The notes below the pieces were generated by a model. It searched no databases. It was not told the origin of the DNA and was given only the letters and a program-made list of their open reading frames with translations. Shown piece by piece: positions 1 to 9,466 of a DNA stretch of 64,000 nucleotides (the stretch's first letter is position 1; every line of letters starts with the position of its first letter). Source of the stretch: JABDQA01 sp963824415 (GTDB taxonomy: Bacteria > Desulfobacterota > Desulfobulbia > Desulfobulbales > Desulfocapsaceae); contig CAWGPM010000002.1 in assembly GCA_963824415.1 (NCBI GenBank), positions 1 through 64,000 of the forward strand, given 5' to 3'. Both the position numbers and the translations under genes were made by a program.

Positions 1-162
1 GGAAGGGCAAACAAGCAATACGCAAACCATGCGTGCAATTTGGATGGTTGATTGGGCCGGTAACTGCTGAATTGAGCTGGAAACATGCCACCTGTGTATC
101 GGTTTTTATTCAATGATGATTTCACGAGATGCAGGCATCATGGAAGACAGATATCTAGGAAA

Positions 163-180
163 CAGGATTTCCTAATCCTG
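163..180 (-). terminator. small hairpin over the end of the WYL gene
   Basis: Perfect 7-bp inverted repeat CAGGATT-TCCT-AATCCTG overlapping the stop codon of the WYL gene. On the minus strand it is followed only by TTTCC, so it is a weak terminator candidate. Confidence 0.3.
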
Positions 181-1135
181 GTTTTTGATTGCTTCTCTGC
201 CATAGATGCTGCTCAGCTTGGCAATCTCTTCCTGGACTCTTGCATATAAGTGCGCCGGCTTTCGTACTTCAGCCTGCGCCCCATACTGCAGAATCTTCAT
301 CAGAATTTCCCTGTCGTCATGCACCGGGAGCCGCATTATCACGCCGTCATCTCGAGCGATTAGGCGCTGATCCCTGTGCCAGACCTGGTTTTTCACCAGT
401 TCGGCAGCAGTCCCGGTAAACAGGATTTCAGCGATATAGCGCGGCGGTCCCTTGAATATCCCAAACGATCGATCCAGGTTATCGGCTGCTGTTGCAGTCG
501 CTGCAATAGCTGCGTTGGCTTTCTCGCCCAGCTCGGCGGAACTGATCCGGGCCAGATGAAACATGCGCCGGTCGTCCCTGAGCAGGCACCAGGCGGAGAG
601 GTACCAGCGGCCCTGGTAGTTGATCAGCTTGAGCGGTTCGACGAGCCGCTCGGTGGTCTTTTTTGCCGGTGAGCGATAGGCGATGCGCAGCTGCCGCTTT
701 TTGACCACCGCCTCGATGATGGTGTCGAATATGGCTGGGTCCGGGTACTCTACCTCGACCCATTCGCAGTGGATCGAGTCGGTGATATGTCCATCTTCCT
801 GGCCGACCATCGAAGCGAGCCGTTTTTCCAGCTGGCGGATTTCCGGCAGCTCGCTGAGGCCCGTCTCTTCGGCCAGGCGGCTCAGCATACCGAGCAGAAA
901 GACGATGCGGGGGCTGTTCTCAAAGGGCAGGTTGAAGTCGTCCTGGGTGTAGTAGAAGCCGTTTTGCTGGTGGTCGAAGGCCAGCGGGCGCCAGCAGGCG
1001 GTCGCGCAGGTAGGCGAAATCGCGGCGGGCGGTGGGCTGCGAGATTTCGAATGCTTCGATGAGGGTTTTTGAGTTGGGGTAGCGGTTGGCGCTCAGTTCT
1101 GCGTGCAGGAAATAGATGCGCTCCAGAAGACTCAT
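172..1135 (-). CDS. WYL-domain transcriptional regulator (one frameshift)
   Basis: This is a YafY/WYL-type regulator: an N-terminal DNA-binding winged helix followed by a WYL ligand-sensing domain. The first ~50 codons (from 1135) encode a helix-turn-helix (SQPTARRDFAYLRDRL). The WYL domain follows, with the namesake motif in GRWYLSAWC and a downstream FHLARI strand. The two parts are in different frames. Deleting one G from the GGG at 986-988 joins them through LAFDHQQNGFYYTQDD into a protein of about 320 residues, normal for the family. It is the last gene of the minus-strand lptA-lptB-rpoN run, and its ATG lies five bases after the end of a structured repeat (1141-1274). Its only obvious Shine-Dalgarno sequence is the AAGG at the edge of that repeat. 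The target genes and ligand cannot be told from sequence. Confidence 0.85.
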
Positions 1136-1140
1136 GAGAA

Positions 1141-1274
1141 CCTTGAAAAATTGTCTTTTTGCCCAATTTCATCGTTGCACAAGGAAATTTTATCCTCGGA
1201 ATATGCAACTATATGCCTGCGGAAAAATTTCCTTATGCGCCTCGACCTTGAGCTAAAATGCGAATTTTTCAAGG
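1141..1274 (-). repeat. structured dispersed repeat, copy A
   Basis: A 134-bp element between rpoN and the WYL gene, homologous in the same orientation to copy B at 2806-2936. Its ends are a perfect 12-bp inverted repeat (CCTTGAAAAATT and AATTTTTCAAGG). An internal stem pairs AAGGAAATTTT with AAAATTTCCTT, capped by a small ATAT/ATAT hairpin. In copy B the internal arms have a different sequence but still pair. The conserved core around the apical loop is the block ATCCTCGGAATAT. The element is transcribed, if at all, as an intercistronic spacer of the minus-strand operon. No protein is encoded; short open frames across it are incidental. Confidence 0.8.
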
Positions 1275-1294
1275 CACTCACTCCAGTAGCTTGC

Positions 1295-2758
1295 TCAGCG
1301 CGGCAGGCGCCGGTGCTTGACCGGGGGGATCTGCATCTGTTCGCGGTACTTGGCCACGGTGCGGCGGGCGAGCTGGATGTTTCTGTCGGCCAGTTTGGCG
1401 GCAATGGCGCTGTCGCTGAGCGGCTTGGCCTTGTCTTCCTCCTGGACCAGCTGCCGGATTCTGGTCTTGATCGATTCGGCGGCCAGCGCCTCCCTGCCCT
1501 CCCGGGGGATGGCGGTGGAGAAGAAATATTTGAGCTCGAAGATGCCCCGCGGGGTGTGGACGTACTTGTTCGAAGTGACCCGGCTGATGGTGGATTCGTG
1601 CATGGAGATATCTTCGGCCACATCGCGCAGGATCAGCGGTTTCAGATAGACCGGGCCGCGCTCGAAAAAATCGCGCTGGAATTTCAGGATCGATTCCATC
1701 ACCTTGTAGATGGTGCGCTGCCGCTGATGGATCGACTTGATGAACCACTCGGCGCTTTTTACCTTTTCGGTGAGGTAGTTCTTCGATTCCTTCCCGGTTG
1801 CTCCAACCCCTGCCTCGAGCAGGTCCCGGTAGTAATTCGAAACCTTGAGCCGGGGGATGTCGTCGTCGTTGAGCCGGATCACGTATTCCCCGTCCACCTT
1901 CTGCACGTAAACATCCGGCACCACATAGTTGATGGCCTCTTCGGCGTACGGCAGGCCGGGATAGGGGGTCAGGTTTTCGGTGATATATTCGACCGCTTCG
2001 ATGATCTCCGCCCGTTTGCGGCCGGTCACCCTGGTGAGCATCTTGTAGTTCCTGCTTTCCAGCAGGTTCAGATGTTTGGTGACGATCTCCATCGGCAGTG
2101 AGCCCTGCATGTCCTGGCGCTCGAGCTGGAGCTTCAGGGATTCGGCAACCGTGCGTGCAGCGATGCCGGGCGGGTCAAGCTCCTGGATCACCTCGAGAAC
2201 GTAATCCGCATCATCATAGCTGCAGCCGACAGTTTCGACGATTTCCTCGAGATTTGTTTCGAGGAACCCGTAGCGGTTCAGATTGCCGATGATATAGCGG
2301 GCGATTTCCAACTCCTGTTCATCGAGTTCGTCGTGGGCCAGCTGCCAATGCAGATAGGCGGACAGCCCGGGTTTTTCGGAAATGAAATCGAACTGACTGG
2401 GGCCGTCTTCCTGCGGGGTCTCCCGGGAAAATGATATCGGGCTCTCGTAGGTGTTGACGTACTCATCCCAGTTGGTTTCAGCCATTGAATCGCTCTGGGA
2501 AACCGGCTGGGTGATCTCCTGTTCCTTGGCCGTGCTTTCCGGCTCGACTGTAGTGGAGAGGCCGTAATCCTTCTCATCGTCAGCGGCCGGGTCGGTGCCG
2601 TGGTCGATTTCCAGGGCCGGGTTCTGCTCGATTTCCGCCTGCAGGGCCTGGGTCAGGTCCAGCCGGTTGAGCTGCAGCAGCTTGATGGCCTGGCGCAGCT
2701 GGGGGGTCATCACCAGTTTCTGGGCCAGTTTCAGTTGTTGTCGCAGTTCAAGTGCCAT
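1295..2758 (-). CDS. rpoN: RNA polymerase sigma-54 factor
   Basis: Sigma-54, which directs RNA polymerase to -24/-12 promoters and needs enhancer-binding ATPases. The 487-residue length is typical. Region I is glutamine- and leucine-rich (LKLAQKLVMTPQLRQAIKLLQL spans about residues 9-30). An acidic linker follows at about 50-120, then the core-binding domain. The helix-turn-helix lies around 380-400 (HESTISRVTSNKYVHTPRG). The diagnostic RpoN box ARRTVAKYRE starts at about residue 464. It lies downstream of lptB, the usual proteobacterial arrangement, but is separated from it by repeat copy B and from the following WYL gene by copy A. No strong ribosome-binding site precedes the ATG, and an in-frame TAA upstream excludes a longer N-terminus. 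Confidence 0.97.
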   Translation of the reverse strand: MALELRQQLKLAQKLVMTPQLRQAIKLLQLNRLDLTQALQAEIEQNPALEIDHGTDPAADDEKDYGLSTTVEPESTAKEQEITQPVSQSDSMAETNWDEYVNTYESPISFSRETPQEDGPSQFDFISEKPGLSAYLHWQLAHDELDEQELEIARYIIGNLNRYGFLETNLEEIVETVGCSYDDADYVLEVIQELDPPGIAARTVAESLKLQLERQDMQGSLPMEIVTKHLNLLESRNYKMLTRVTGRKRAEIIEAVEYITENLTPYPGLPYAEEAINYVVPDVYVQKVDGEYVIRLNDDDIPRLKVSNYYRDLLEAGVGATGKESKNYLTEKVKSAEWFIKSIHQRQRTIYKVMESILKFQRDFFERGPVYLKPLILRDVAEDISMHESTISRVTSNKYVHTPRGIFELKYFFSTAIPREGREALAAESIKTRIRQLVQEEDKAKPLSDSAIAAKLADRNIQLARRTVAKYREQMQIPPVKHRRLPR

Positions 2759-2805
2759 TGGCTCATTCAGATCGTTCGATTATCTGTTGGTATGTATAAA
2801 GGCTA

Positions 2806-2936
2806 CCTTGAAAAATTGTCTTTTTGCCCAAACGCTGCGTTGCGTGTAAAAATTTTATCCTCGGAATATCAACTATGCCTGCGGCAAAATTTTCACACGC
2901 GCCTTGATTTTGAACCAAAATCCTCATTTTGCAAGG
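2806..2936 (-). repeat. structured dispersed repeat, copy B
   Basis: A 131-bp element between lptB and rpoN, same orientation as copy A (1141-1274). Shared blocks include CCTTGAAAAATTGTC at the left end and ATCCTCGGAATAT in the middle. The internal stem here is GCGTGTAAAAATTTT paired with AAAATTTTCACACGC, whereas copy A uses AAGGAAATTTT with AAAATTTCCTT. Pairing is kept while sequence changes, which points to selection on structure. A further perfect hairpin GATTTTG-AAC-CAAAATC occurs near one end. Confidence 0.8.
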
Positions 2937-2955
2937 TACCCTAACGTCATAGCGT

Positions 2956-3679
2956 CTACATCGAAAAATTTTCGCCAAGATACATCTTCCGCGCGATCTC
3001 GCTTTCTATGATATCACCGGCCACGCCGCTGGTCAGAACCGAGCCGTTATTGACGATATAGGCAAAATCGCAGACCTGCAGGGTCTCCCTGACGTTGTGA
3101 TCGGAGATCAGGATGCCCAGGCCGCGCGTCCTTGAGGCTGTAGATGATCTTCTGCAGCTCCACCACCGCCAGCGGGTCGATGCCGGCAAAGGGCTCATCC
3201 AGCAGAATAAACTGCGGTTTGGTGGCCAGTGCCCGCATGATCTCGACCCGGCGCCGTTCGCCGCCCGAGAGGGCGTGGCCCTTGTTGTCTCTGAGGTACT
3301 CTATTTTCAGATCAGACAGCAGCTCATCGATCCGGTTGTTTATTTCATTGGTGGTCAGGCCCAGCGGCTCGAGCACGATGCGCACGTTTTCTTCGACCGT
3401 GAGCTTTTTGAATACCGAGGGTTCCTGGGCCAGGTAGGTGATGCCTTTCAGGGCGCGCTTGTGGATGGGCAGGCCGGTGATCGCCTCGCCATTGAGTATC
3501 ACCTCGCCCGCATTGGGACGGATAAAACCGACGATGGAGTAAAAGGTCGTCGTTTTGCCGGCCCCGTTTGGACCCAGCAGTCCCGCCACCGAACCGGTAT
3601 TGACCTGCAGGCTGATACCGTCGACCACCGTCCTGCTGCCGTAGATCTTGACGATATTTTTGGTTTCCAGAAGCGCCAT
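2956..3679 (-). CDS. lptB: LPS export ABC transporter ATP-binding protein LptB (one frameshift)
   Basis: ATPase that powers extraction of lipopolysaccharide from the inner membrane by the LptBFG complex. Walker A is LLGPNGAGKTTTF near residue 34, the ABC signature is ALSGGERRRVEI near 140 and Walker B is FILLDEPFAGID. The C-terminal part (LISDHNVRETLQVCDFAYIV, ending YLGENFSM) lies in another frame. Removing one base from the GCGCG tract at about 3122-3128 joins SLKD to RGLGILISDHN and gives about 240 residues, the length of E. coli LptB. It follows lptA closely and precedes rpoN. The break is probably a consensus error, because LptB is essential where LPS is made. Confidence 0.93.
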
Positions 3680-3725
3680 GAAAGATTAATTACATATGCC
3701 TAAAAAATAAAATGCTTGGATCAGA

Positions 3726-4271
3726 TCAATTCTGCATGATGGTCATCTTGACCCGGGTTTTCTTTTCCTCTTTCTTCTCACCTTCGCCGATCACGGTGGT
3801 GGTGCCGCCCACCACCTCGGAGCGGCCTTCATCGATGTAGTAGACGATCTTGTCGCCGGACACCATATTTTCATCCTGCCAGGCCTTGGCGTTGCCGATC
3901 AGAAAGATTTTACGGCCCTCGGAGTAGTAGATCATTTTATCAGAGGTGCCGAGCCATTCCGAAGTGCTCAGCTCCACATTTCCTTCACAGATGAGCTTTT
4001 CGATTTTCTGCTTGGTATCCACCGCCGCATCTTCGGCTTTGGTATCGTGGTAGTAAACGGTCATTTTATCGGAGAGGATGCGCAGATCGCCCTGTTTGGC
4101 ATCCACGTCGCCGCTGAACAGCACTGAATTGGCATCCTCGGTCGAGGACATCTGGTTAGCCTCCACATAGATCGGCGGCTCTTTATCGTCGGCCCCGAGC
4201 AGCGGCTGACTCAGCAGTGCAGAAAGAACGACTATGGTACTGAAAACAAATATATTTCTGATATTCATCAT
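3726..4271 (-). CDS. lptA: LPS export periplasmic protein LptA
   Basis: Periplasmic bridge protein of the Lpt system (OstA/LptA family), which carries LPS across the periplasm as stacked beta-jellyrolls. A signal peptide is visible at the N-terminus (hydrophobic stretch, then LLGADDKEPP). The mature protein has the family pattern IYVEANQMSSTEDANSV, then VLFSGDVDAKQGDLRI and repeated strands such as ICEGNVELS. I place the start at 4271 (MMNIRN), because GGAG lies six bases upstream; a longer frame has no such site. The gene lies immediately upstream of lptB. lptC and kdsC, often adjacent, are absent because the neighbouring gene is the divergent argB. Confidence 0.9.
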   Translation of the reverse strand: MMNIRNIFVFSTIVVLSALLSQPLLGADDKEPPIYVEANQMSSTEDANSVLFSGDVDAKQGDLRILSDKMTVYYHDTKAEDAAVDTKQKIEKLICEGNVELSTSEWLGTSDKMIYYSEGRKIFLIGNAKAWQDENMVSGDKIVYYIDEGRSEVVGGTTTVIGEGEKKEEKKTRVKMTIMQN

Positions 4272-4402
4272 AACAATCTCCAGATCAATCTGAGGGGGCA
4301 ATTTAGCTGCTAATGCAAATTGCGAGCCTGTTATAACGTACCATGCCCCAGTTGTAAAGCAAAGTGGTAATAGATGCGCAAATCAGCTGCTCCAATCAGT
4401 AC

Positions 4403-4431
4403 TTTACTAAGTTTTGATATATCATTAGAAT
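4403..4431 (+). promoter_or_regulatory. candidate sigma-70 promoter of the arg operon
   Basis: TTTACT at 4403-4408 and TAGAAT at 4426-4431 with a 17-bp spacer. Transcription would begin near 4438, leaving a leader of about 65 nt before argB. Seen by eye, not scored. Confidence 0.5.
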
Positions 4432-4466
4432 AACCAATTTACTTCCCCTTAAACACCGATATCCAA

Positions 4467-4491
4467 GACGCGTCAGAGCGCGTCGGTTTTT
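4467..4491 (+). terminator. terminator-like hairpin in the argB leader
   Basis: GACGCG (4467-4472), a six-base loop, CGCGTC (4479-4484), then GGTTTTT. No plus-strand gene ends upstream (lptA is divergent), so the hairpin sits inside the presumed argB leader and could attenuate transcription. Confidence 0.5.
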
Positions 4492-4503
4492 ACAGGTAAA
4501 ACG

Positions 4504-5396
4504 ATGAAAGAAAGTATTGAACGAGCCAAGATCCTGATCGAATCGCTGCCCTACTTTCAGGAGTTCAGGCACAAGACGGTGGTGATCAAGTATGGCGGTC
4601 ATGCGATGGTGGACGATCATCTGAAGAAACTAGTTTGCACTCGATGTGATCCTGCTCAACCAGATCGGCGTCAAGGTGGTTATCATTCACGGCGGCGGTC
4701 CCCAGATCAACCTGCTGCTCGACCGTCTCGACATAAAACCGAGTTATGTGCAGGGGATGCGGGTCACGGACGGCGAAACCATGAATGTGGTGGAGATGGT
4801 TCTGGTGGGCCGGGTGAACAAGGAGATCGTCGGCCTGATCAACCACAGCGGCGGCCGGGCCGTCGGGCTGTCCGGGCGCGACGGGGACCTGGTCTGCGCC
4901 GAAAAGATGCATCTCAGCGTCAAAGCCGCCCAGGATGTGCTGGAAAACACGCCGCCTGAGCTGATCGACCTGGGCCGGGTCGGCCAGGTGAAGAGCATCA
5001 ACGCGGACGTACTCACCACCCTGCAGCAGCAGGATTTTATCCCGGTTATCGCACCGGTCGGCGTGGGTGAAGACGGCCAGGCGCTCAATATCAATGCGGA
5101 TCTGGTGGCCGGCGCCATCGCCGGTGCTCTGCAGGCCGAAAAGCTGATCCTGTCTGACCGACGTCGAAGGGGTCAAGGACAAGGACGGCACCCTGCTGCG
5201 ATCGCTGAGTCGCGATCAACTGGATGCGCTGATCGAAGATTCGACCATCGCCGGCGGCATGATCCCGAAAGTGAACTGTTGCCGCGAAGCCCTGCAGCAG
5301 GGAGTACACAAGACCTATATCGTCGACGGCCGGGTTGAGCATGCCATTTTACTGGAAATGTTCACCCATGAGGGCGTCGGTACGGAGATCTATTGA
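4504..5396 (+). CDS. argB: acetylglutamate kinase (two frameshifts)
   Basis: Phosphorylates N-acetylglutamate, the second step of arginine synthesis. The N-terminus has KTVVIKYGGHAM, and the second frame carries VVIIHGGGPQINLLL, the N-acetylglutamate contact NINADLVAGAIAGAL and later AGGMIPKV. Three frames must be joined. One base is extra in the CTAG at 4630-4633 (HLKK then FALDVILLNQIG). Another is the T at about 5153 (EKLIL then LTDVEGVKDKDGTLL). Reconstructed length is 296 residues, as expected. The TGA overlaps the argD start (TGATG), indicating translational coupling. Because both breaks are single insertions in an intact-looking protein, sequencing error is more likely than decay. Confidence 0.92.
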
Positions 5397-6601
5397 TGGA
5401 TATCAGCAACGCTCAGATTAAAAGACGCGCCGACCAGGTCTTTGTCGGCAACTACAGCCGCTACCCGGCGGCAATGGTCTCCGGGGACGGCTGTCTGCTC
5501 CATGATGCCGACGGCACCACCTACCTCGATTTTCTCTCGGGCATTGCGGTCTGCGCGTTGGGGCACTGCCACCCGGCGGTGACCCGGGCCATCGCCGAGC
5601 AGGCCGCGAAGCTGGTGCATGTCTCCAATCTCTATTACACCGAGCCGCAGACCGCGCTGGCCGAGCTGCTGGTGAAGCACAGCTTTGCTGACAAGGTCTT
5701 TATGGCCAACAGCGGCGCCGAGGCCAACGAGGCGGCCATCAAGCTGGCCCGGATCGCTTCGGGTGCAGGCCGTTACGAGATCATCACCCTGGGCGGATCA
5801 TTTCACGGCAGGACCCTGGCCACCGTGGCGGCAACCGCCCAGCCCAAATTTCACCAGGGCTTCGAGCCGCTGCCCGAGGGTTTTGTCCATGTCGCTTTCG
5901 ACGACAGGCAGGCTCTGGAGCAGAGCATCAACGACCGGACCTGTGCGATCCTGTGCGAACCGCTCCAGGGCGAGGGGGGCGTCAGGCCGCTTGAGCCCGA
6001 CTATCTGCGCTACATCCGGGAACTCTGCGACCAGCACGGCCTGCTGCTCATCTTCGATGAAGTGCAGACCGGCATGGGCCGCACCGGCAGCCTGTTTGCC
6101 TACCAGCAGCTCGGCGTGGTGCCCGATATCATGAGCCTGGCCAAGGCGCTGGGCAACGGCCTGCCGATCGGGGCCATGCTGACCAGCGAGAAGCTGGCCG
6201 AATTTTTCGTACCCGGCACCCATGCCTCCACCTTTGGCGGCAACCCGGTGGCCTGTGCCGCTGCAGTGGCGACCCTGCAGGTGATGCTCGAAGACGGTTT
6301 TTTCGATCAGGTCCAGGCCCGGGGCAGCTACCTCAGGGACCGGCTGACCCAGGTTGGCGCCAGGTTTCCTGCGCTTACCTCCCATGTGCGCGGCATGGGT
6401 TTGTTAAACGGCCTGGTATTGAGCGCCCAGGGCATAGACCACGGCACCGATATCGTCAACAAGATGTTCGAGCGCAACATTTTGATCAATTTCGCCGGCA
6501 ATTGCGCGCTGCGCTTCGCCCCGCCGCTGATTGTCACCGAGGAGCAGATCGATCAGATGATCACCGCACTCGAAGCCGTGATCGAAGAGATTGCCGGATA
6601 G
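5396..6601 (+). CDS. argD: acetylornithine aminotransferase
   Basis: PLP-dependent class III aminotransferase converting N-acetylglutamate semialdehyde to N-acetylornithine; such enzymes often also serve as succinyl-diaminopimelate aminotransferase. Visible motifs are GIAVCALGHCHP, the FMANSGAEANEAAIKLAR phosphate-binding segment, LIFDEVQTGMGRTG with the PLP-contacting Asp, and SLAKALGNGLPIG with the Schiff-base lysine. About 400 residues, full length. It starts at the ATG overlapping the argB stop. Relatives usually carry argF next; here a 183-bp gap leads straight to argG. An ornithine aminotransferase role cannot be excluded from sequence, but the operon supports ArgD. Confidence 0.95.
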   Translation: MDISNAQIKRRADQVFVGNYSRYPAAMVSGDGCLLHDADGTTYLDFLSGIAVCALGHCHPAVTRAIAEQAAKLVHVSNLYYTEPQTALAELLVKHSFADKVFMANSGAEANEAAIKLARIASGAGRYEIITLGGSFHGRTLATVAATAQPKFHQGFEPLPEGFVHVAFDDRQALEQSINDRTCAILCEPLQGEGGVRPLEPDYLRYIRELCDQHGLLLIFDEVQTGMGRTGSLFAYQQLGVVPDIMSLAKALGNGLPIGAMLTSEKLAEFFVPGTHASTFGGNPVACAAAVATLQVMLEDGFFDQVQARGSYLRDRLTQVGARFPALTSHVRGMGLLNGLVLSAQGIDHGTDIVNKMFERNILINFAGNCALRFAPPLIVTEEQIDQMITALEAVIEEIAG

Positions 6602-6784
6602 GACGCTGCCGGGACTGGTGCAGGGGCGCACGAAAAGCTTTGCAATTGATCGCCATTTTAAGTAGTAATGCACGTTTTCCCTGACAGTTAAGCAGGGCCG
6701 CAGGAAACAGAGATGTTGACCAGGGCGGGGCGCAGGCTGCATATGGCCCCTCGTCCCCTGGCGTGATAATGATAGAGGAAAAAG
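6602..6784. other. argD-argG spacer with hairpin, argF missing
   Basis: No gene seen. An imperfect inverted repeat (CCAGGG..GGGG against CCCC..CCCCTGG, roughly 6719-6761) lies just before the argG ribosome-binding site (GAGGAAAAAG). I see no recognisable remnant of argF. Confidence 0.4.
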
Positions 6785-7990
<1,206 letters not shown>

Positions 7991-8029
7991 GTACGGTACG
8001 CACGGTGCAAAGAAAACGGGAAACCAGCT

Positions 8030-9466
8030 ATGGCAGATAAGCCCGAAAAGTCAGGCAGCGGGTCAGCTCCAGCAGATCAGTCGTCTTCTGAAAAACTCTG
8101 GGGCGGCCGCTTCTCCGGCGCCACCGCCGCTTCGGTGGAAAGTTTCAGTGCCTCGATCGGCTACGATGCCCGCCTGTATCGCTACGACATTGCCGGCAGC
8201 AAGGCCCATGCAACAATGCTGGCCGACAACGGGCTGCTCACCAAGGATGAGTTGGCGCTGATCATCGACGGCCTGAGCCGGATCGAGGAGGAAATCGAGC
8301 AGGGCACATTCGAGTTCCGCGAAGAACTCGAAGATATTCATATGAATATCGAAAAGGCGCTGGCCGACAGAATCGGTCCGGCCGGGGCCAGACTGCATGC
8401 GGCCCGCAGCAGAAACGACCAGGTCGCGCTCGATCTCAAACTCTACCTGCGCGACCAGTGTGACCGCTTCGTCGAATTGCTCGACGAGCTGCGCCGGGGG
8501 TTTGCCACCCTGGCCAGGTCCTATCTGGGCGAGGTGATGCCCGGCTACACCCACATGCAGCGGGCCCAGCCGGTGTTGATCTCCCATCATATGCTGGCCT
8601 ATTTCGAGATGTTCTCGCGCGACCGCGAGCGTCTGCTGGACTGCCGCAAGCGCATCAATGTCTGTCCGCTGGGCGGCGCCGCGCTGGCCGGCACCGGGCT
8701 GCCGATCGAACGGGAACAGGTGGCCGAGCTGCTCGGGTTTGACGGGGTCACCGCCAACTCGATGGACAGTGCCGGCGACCGGGATTTCGCCATCGAATTC
8801 GTCGGCTGCTGCGCCCAGATCCAGCTGCATCTGTCACGCCTGTCCGAGGAACTGGTGCTCTGGGCAGGCAGCGAGTTCGATTTTGTCGATATCAGCGATC
8901 GCTTCTGCACCGGCAGCTCGATCATGCCGCAGAAAAAAAATCCCGATATCGCCGAGCTCGTCAGGGGTAAAAGCGGCCGGGTGGTCGGTTCGCTGATGGC
9001 GCTGATGACCCTGATGAAGGGGTTGCCATTGACCTACAACCGTGACCTCCAGGAGGACAAGGAGCCGGTTTTCGATGCGGTGGATACCGTGTCCGCCTCG
9101 CTGGCGATCATGGCGGAGCTGCTGGCCAATCTGAGTTTCAAGACGGACAATATGCGTGATGCGACCGGCAGCGGCTTTATTACTGCGACCGATCTGGCCG
9201 ATTATCTGGTACTGAAAGATGTACCATTCCGGGAAGCGCATGGTATAGTTGGCAGAATTGTCGCCTATTGTCTTGGCCGCGACTGTGAGTTGACCGAGTT
9301 GAGTCTGGAGGAAATGCAGCAGTTTTCAATGGCTATTGACAAGGATGTCTTCGAAGTTTTGACTGTGGACGGCTCGATTGAGAGCCGGATCTCAGCGGGG
9401 GGTACGAGCCTGCAACGTGTCGAGGAGGCCCTGCGCGTTGCCGAGAAACAAGTGGGGATTGTATGA
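8030..9466 (+). CDS. argH: argininosuccinate lyase
   Basis: Cleaves argininosuccinate to arginine and fumarate; fumarase/aspartase superfamily. The three family blocks are present: HAARSRNDQVA near residue 125, the TH..RAQP block GYTHMQRAQPV, and the signature GSSIMPQKKNPDIAE holding the catalytic serine loop. The 478 residues include a short, probably disordered N-terminal tail (PEKSGSGSAPADQSSSE) before LWGGRFSG, where many homologues begin. The stop overlaps the start of the following lipoprotein gene (ATGATGA), so the two are probably translated together. Confidence 0.97.
   Translation: MADKPEKSGSGSAPADQSSSEKLWGGRFSGATAASVESFSASIGYDARLYRYDIAGSKAHATMLADNGLLTKDELALIIDGLSRIEEEIEQGTFEFREELEDIHMNIEKALADRIGPAGARLHAARSRNDQVALDLKLYLRDQCDRFVELLDELRRGFATLARSYLGEVMPGYTHMQRAQPVLISHHMLAYFEMFSRDRERLLDCRKRINVCPLGGAALAGTGLPIEREQVAELLGFDGVTANSMDSAGDRDFAIEFVGCCAQIQLHLSRLSEELVLWAGSEFDFVDISDRFCTGSSIMPQKKNPDIAELVRGKSGRVVGSLMALMTLMKGLPLTYNRDLQEDKEPVFDAVDTVSASLAIMAELLANLSFKTDNMRDATGSGFITATDLADYLVLKDVPFREAHGIVGRIVAYCLGRDCELTELSLEEMQQFSMAIDKDVFEVLTVDGSIESRISAGGTSLQRVEEALRVAEKQVGIV

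Noticed and set aside
1103..2944. Open frames across the two repeats that share residues such as LEKLSFCP
   Set aside because: Their similarity comes from the DNA repeat itself; they run through stems and into the antisense of rpoN, with no ribosome-binding site.
6502..6684. argF remnant between argD and argG
   Set aside because: The open frame there mostly overlaps argD in another frame and shows no carbamoyltransferase motif.
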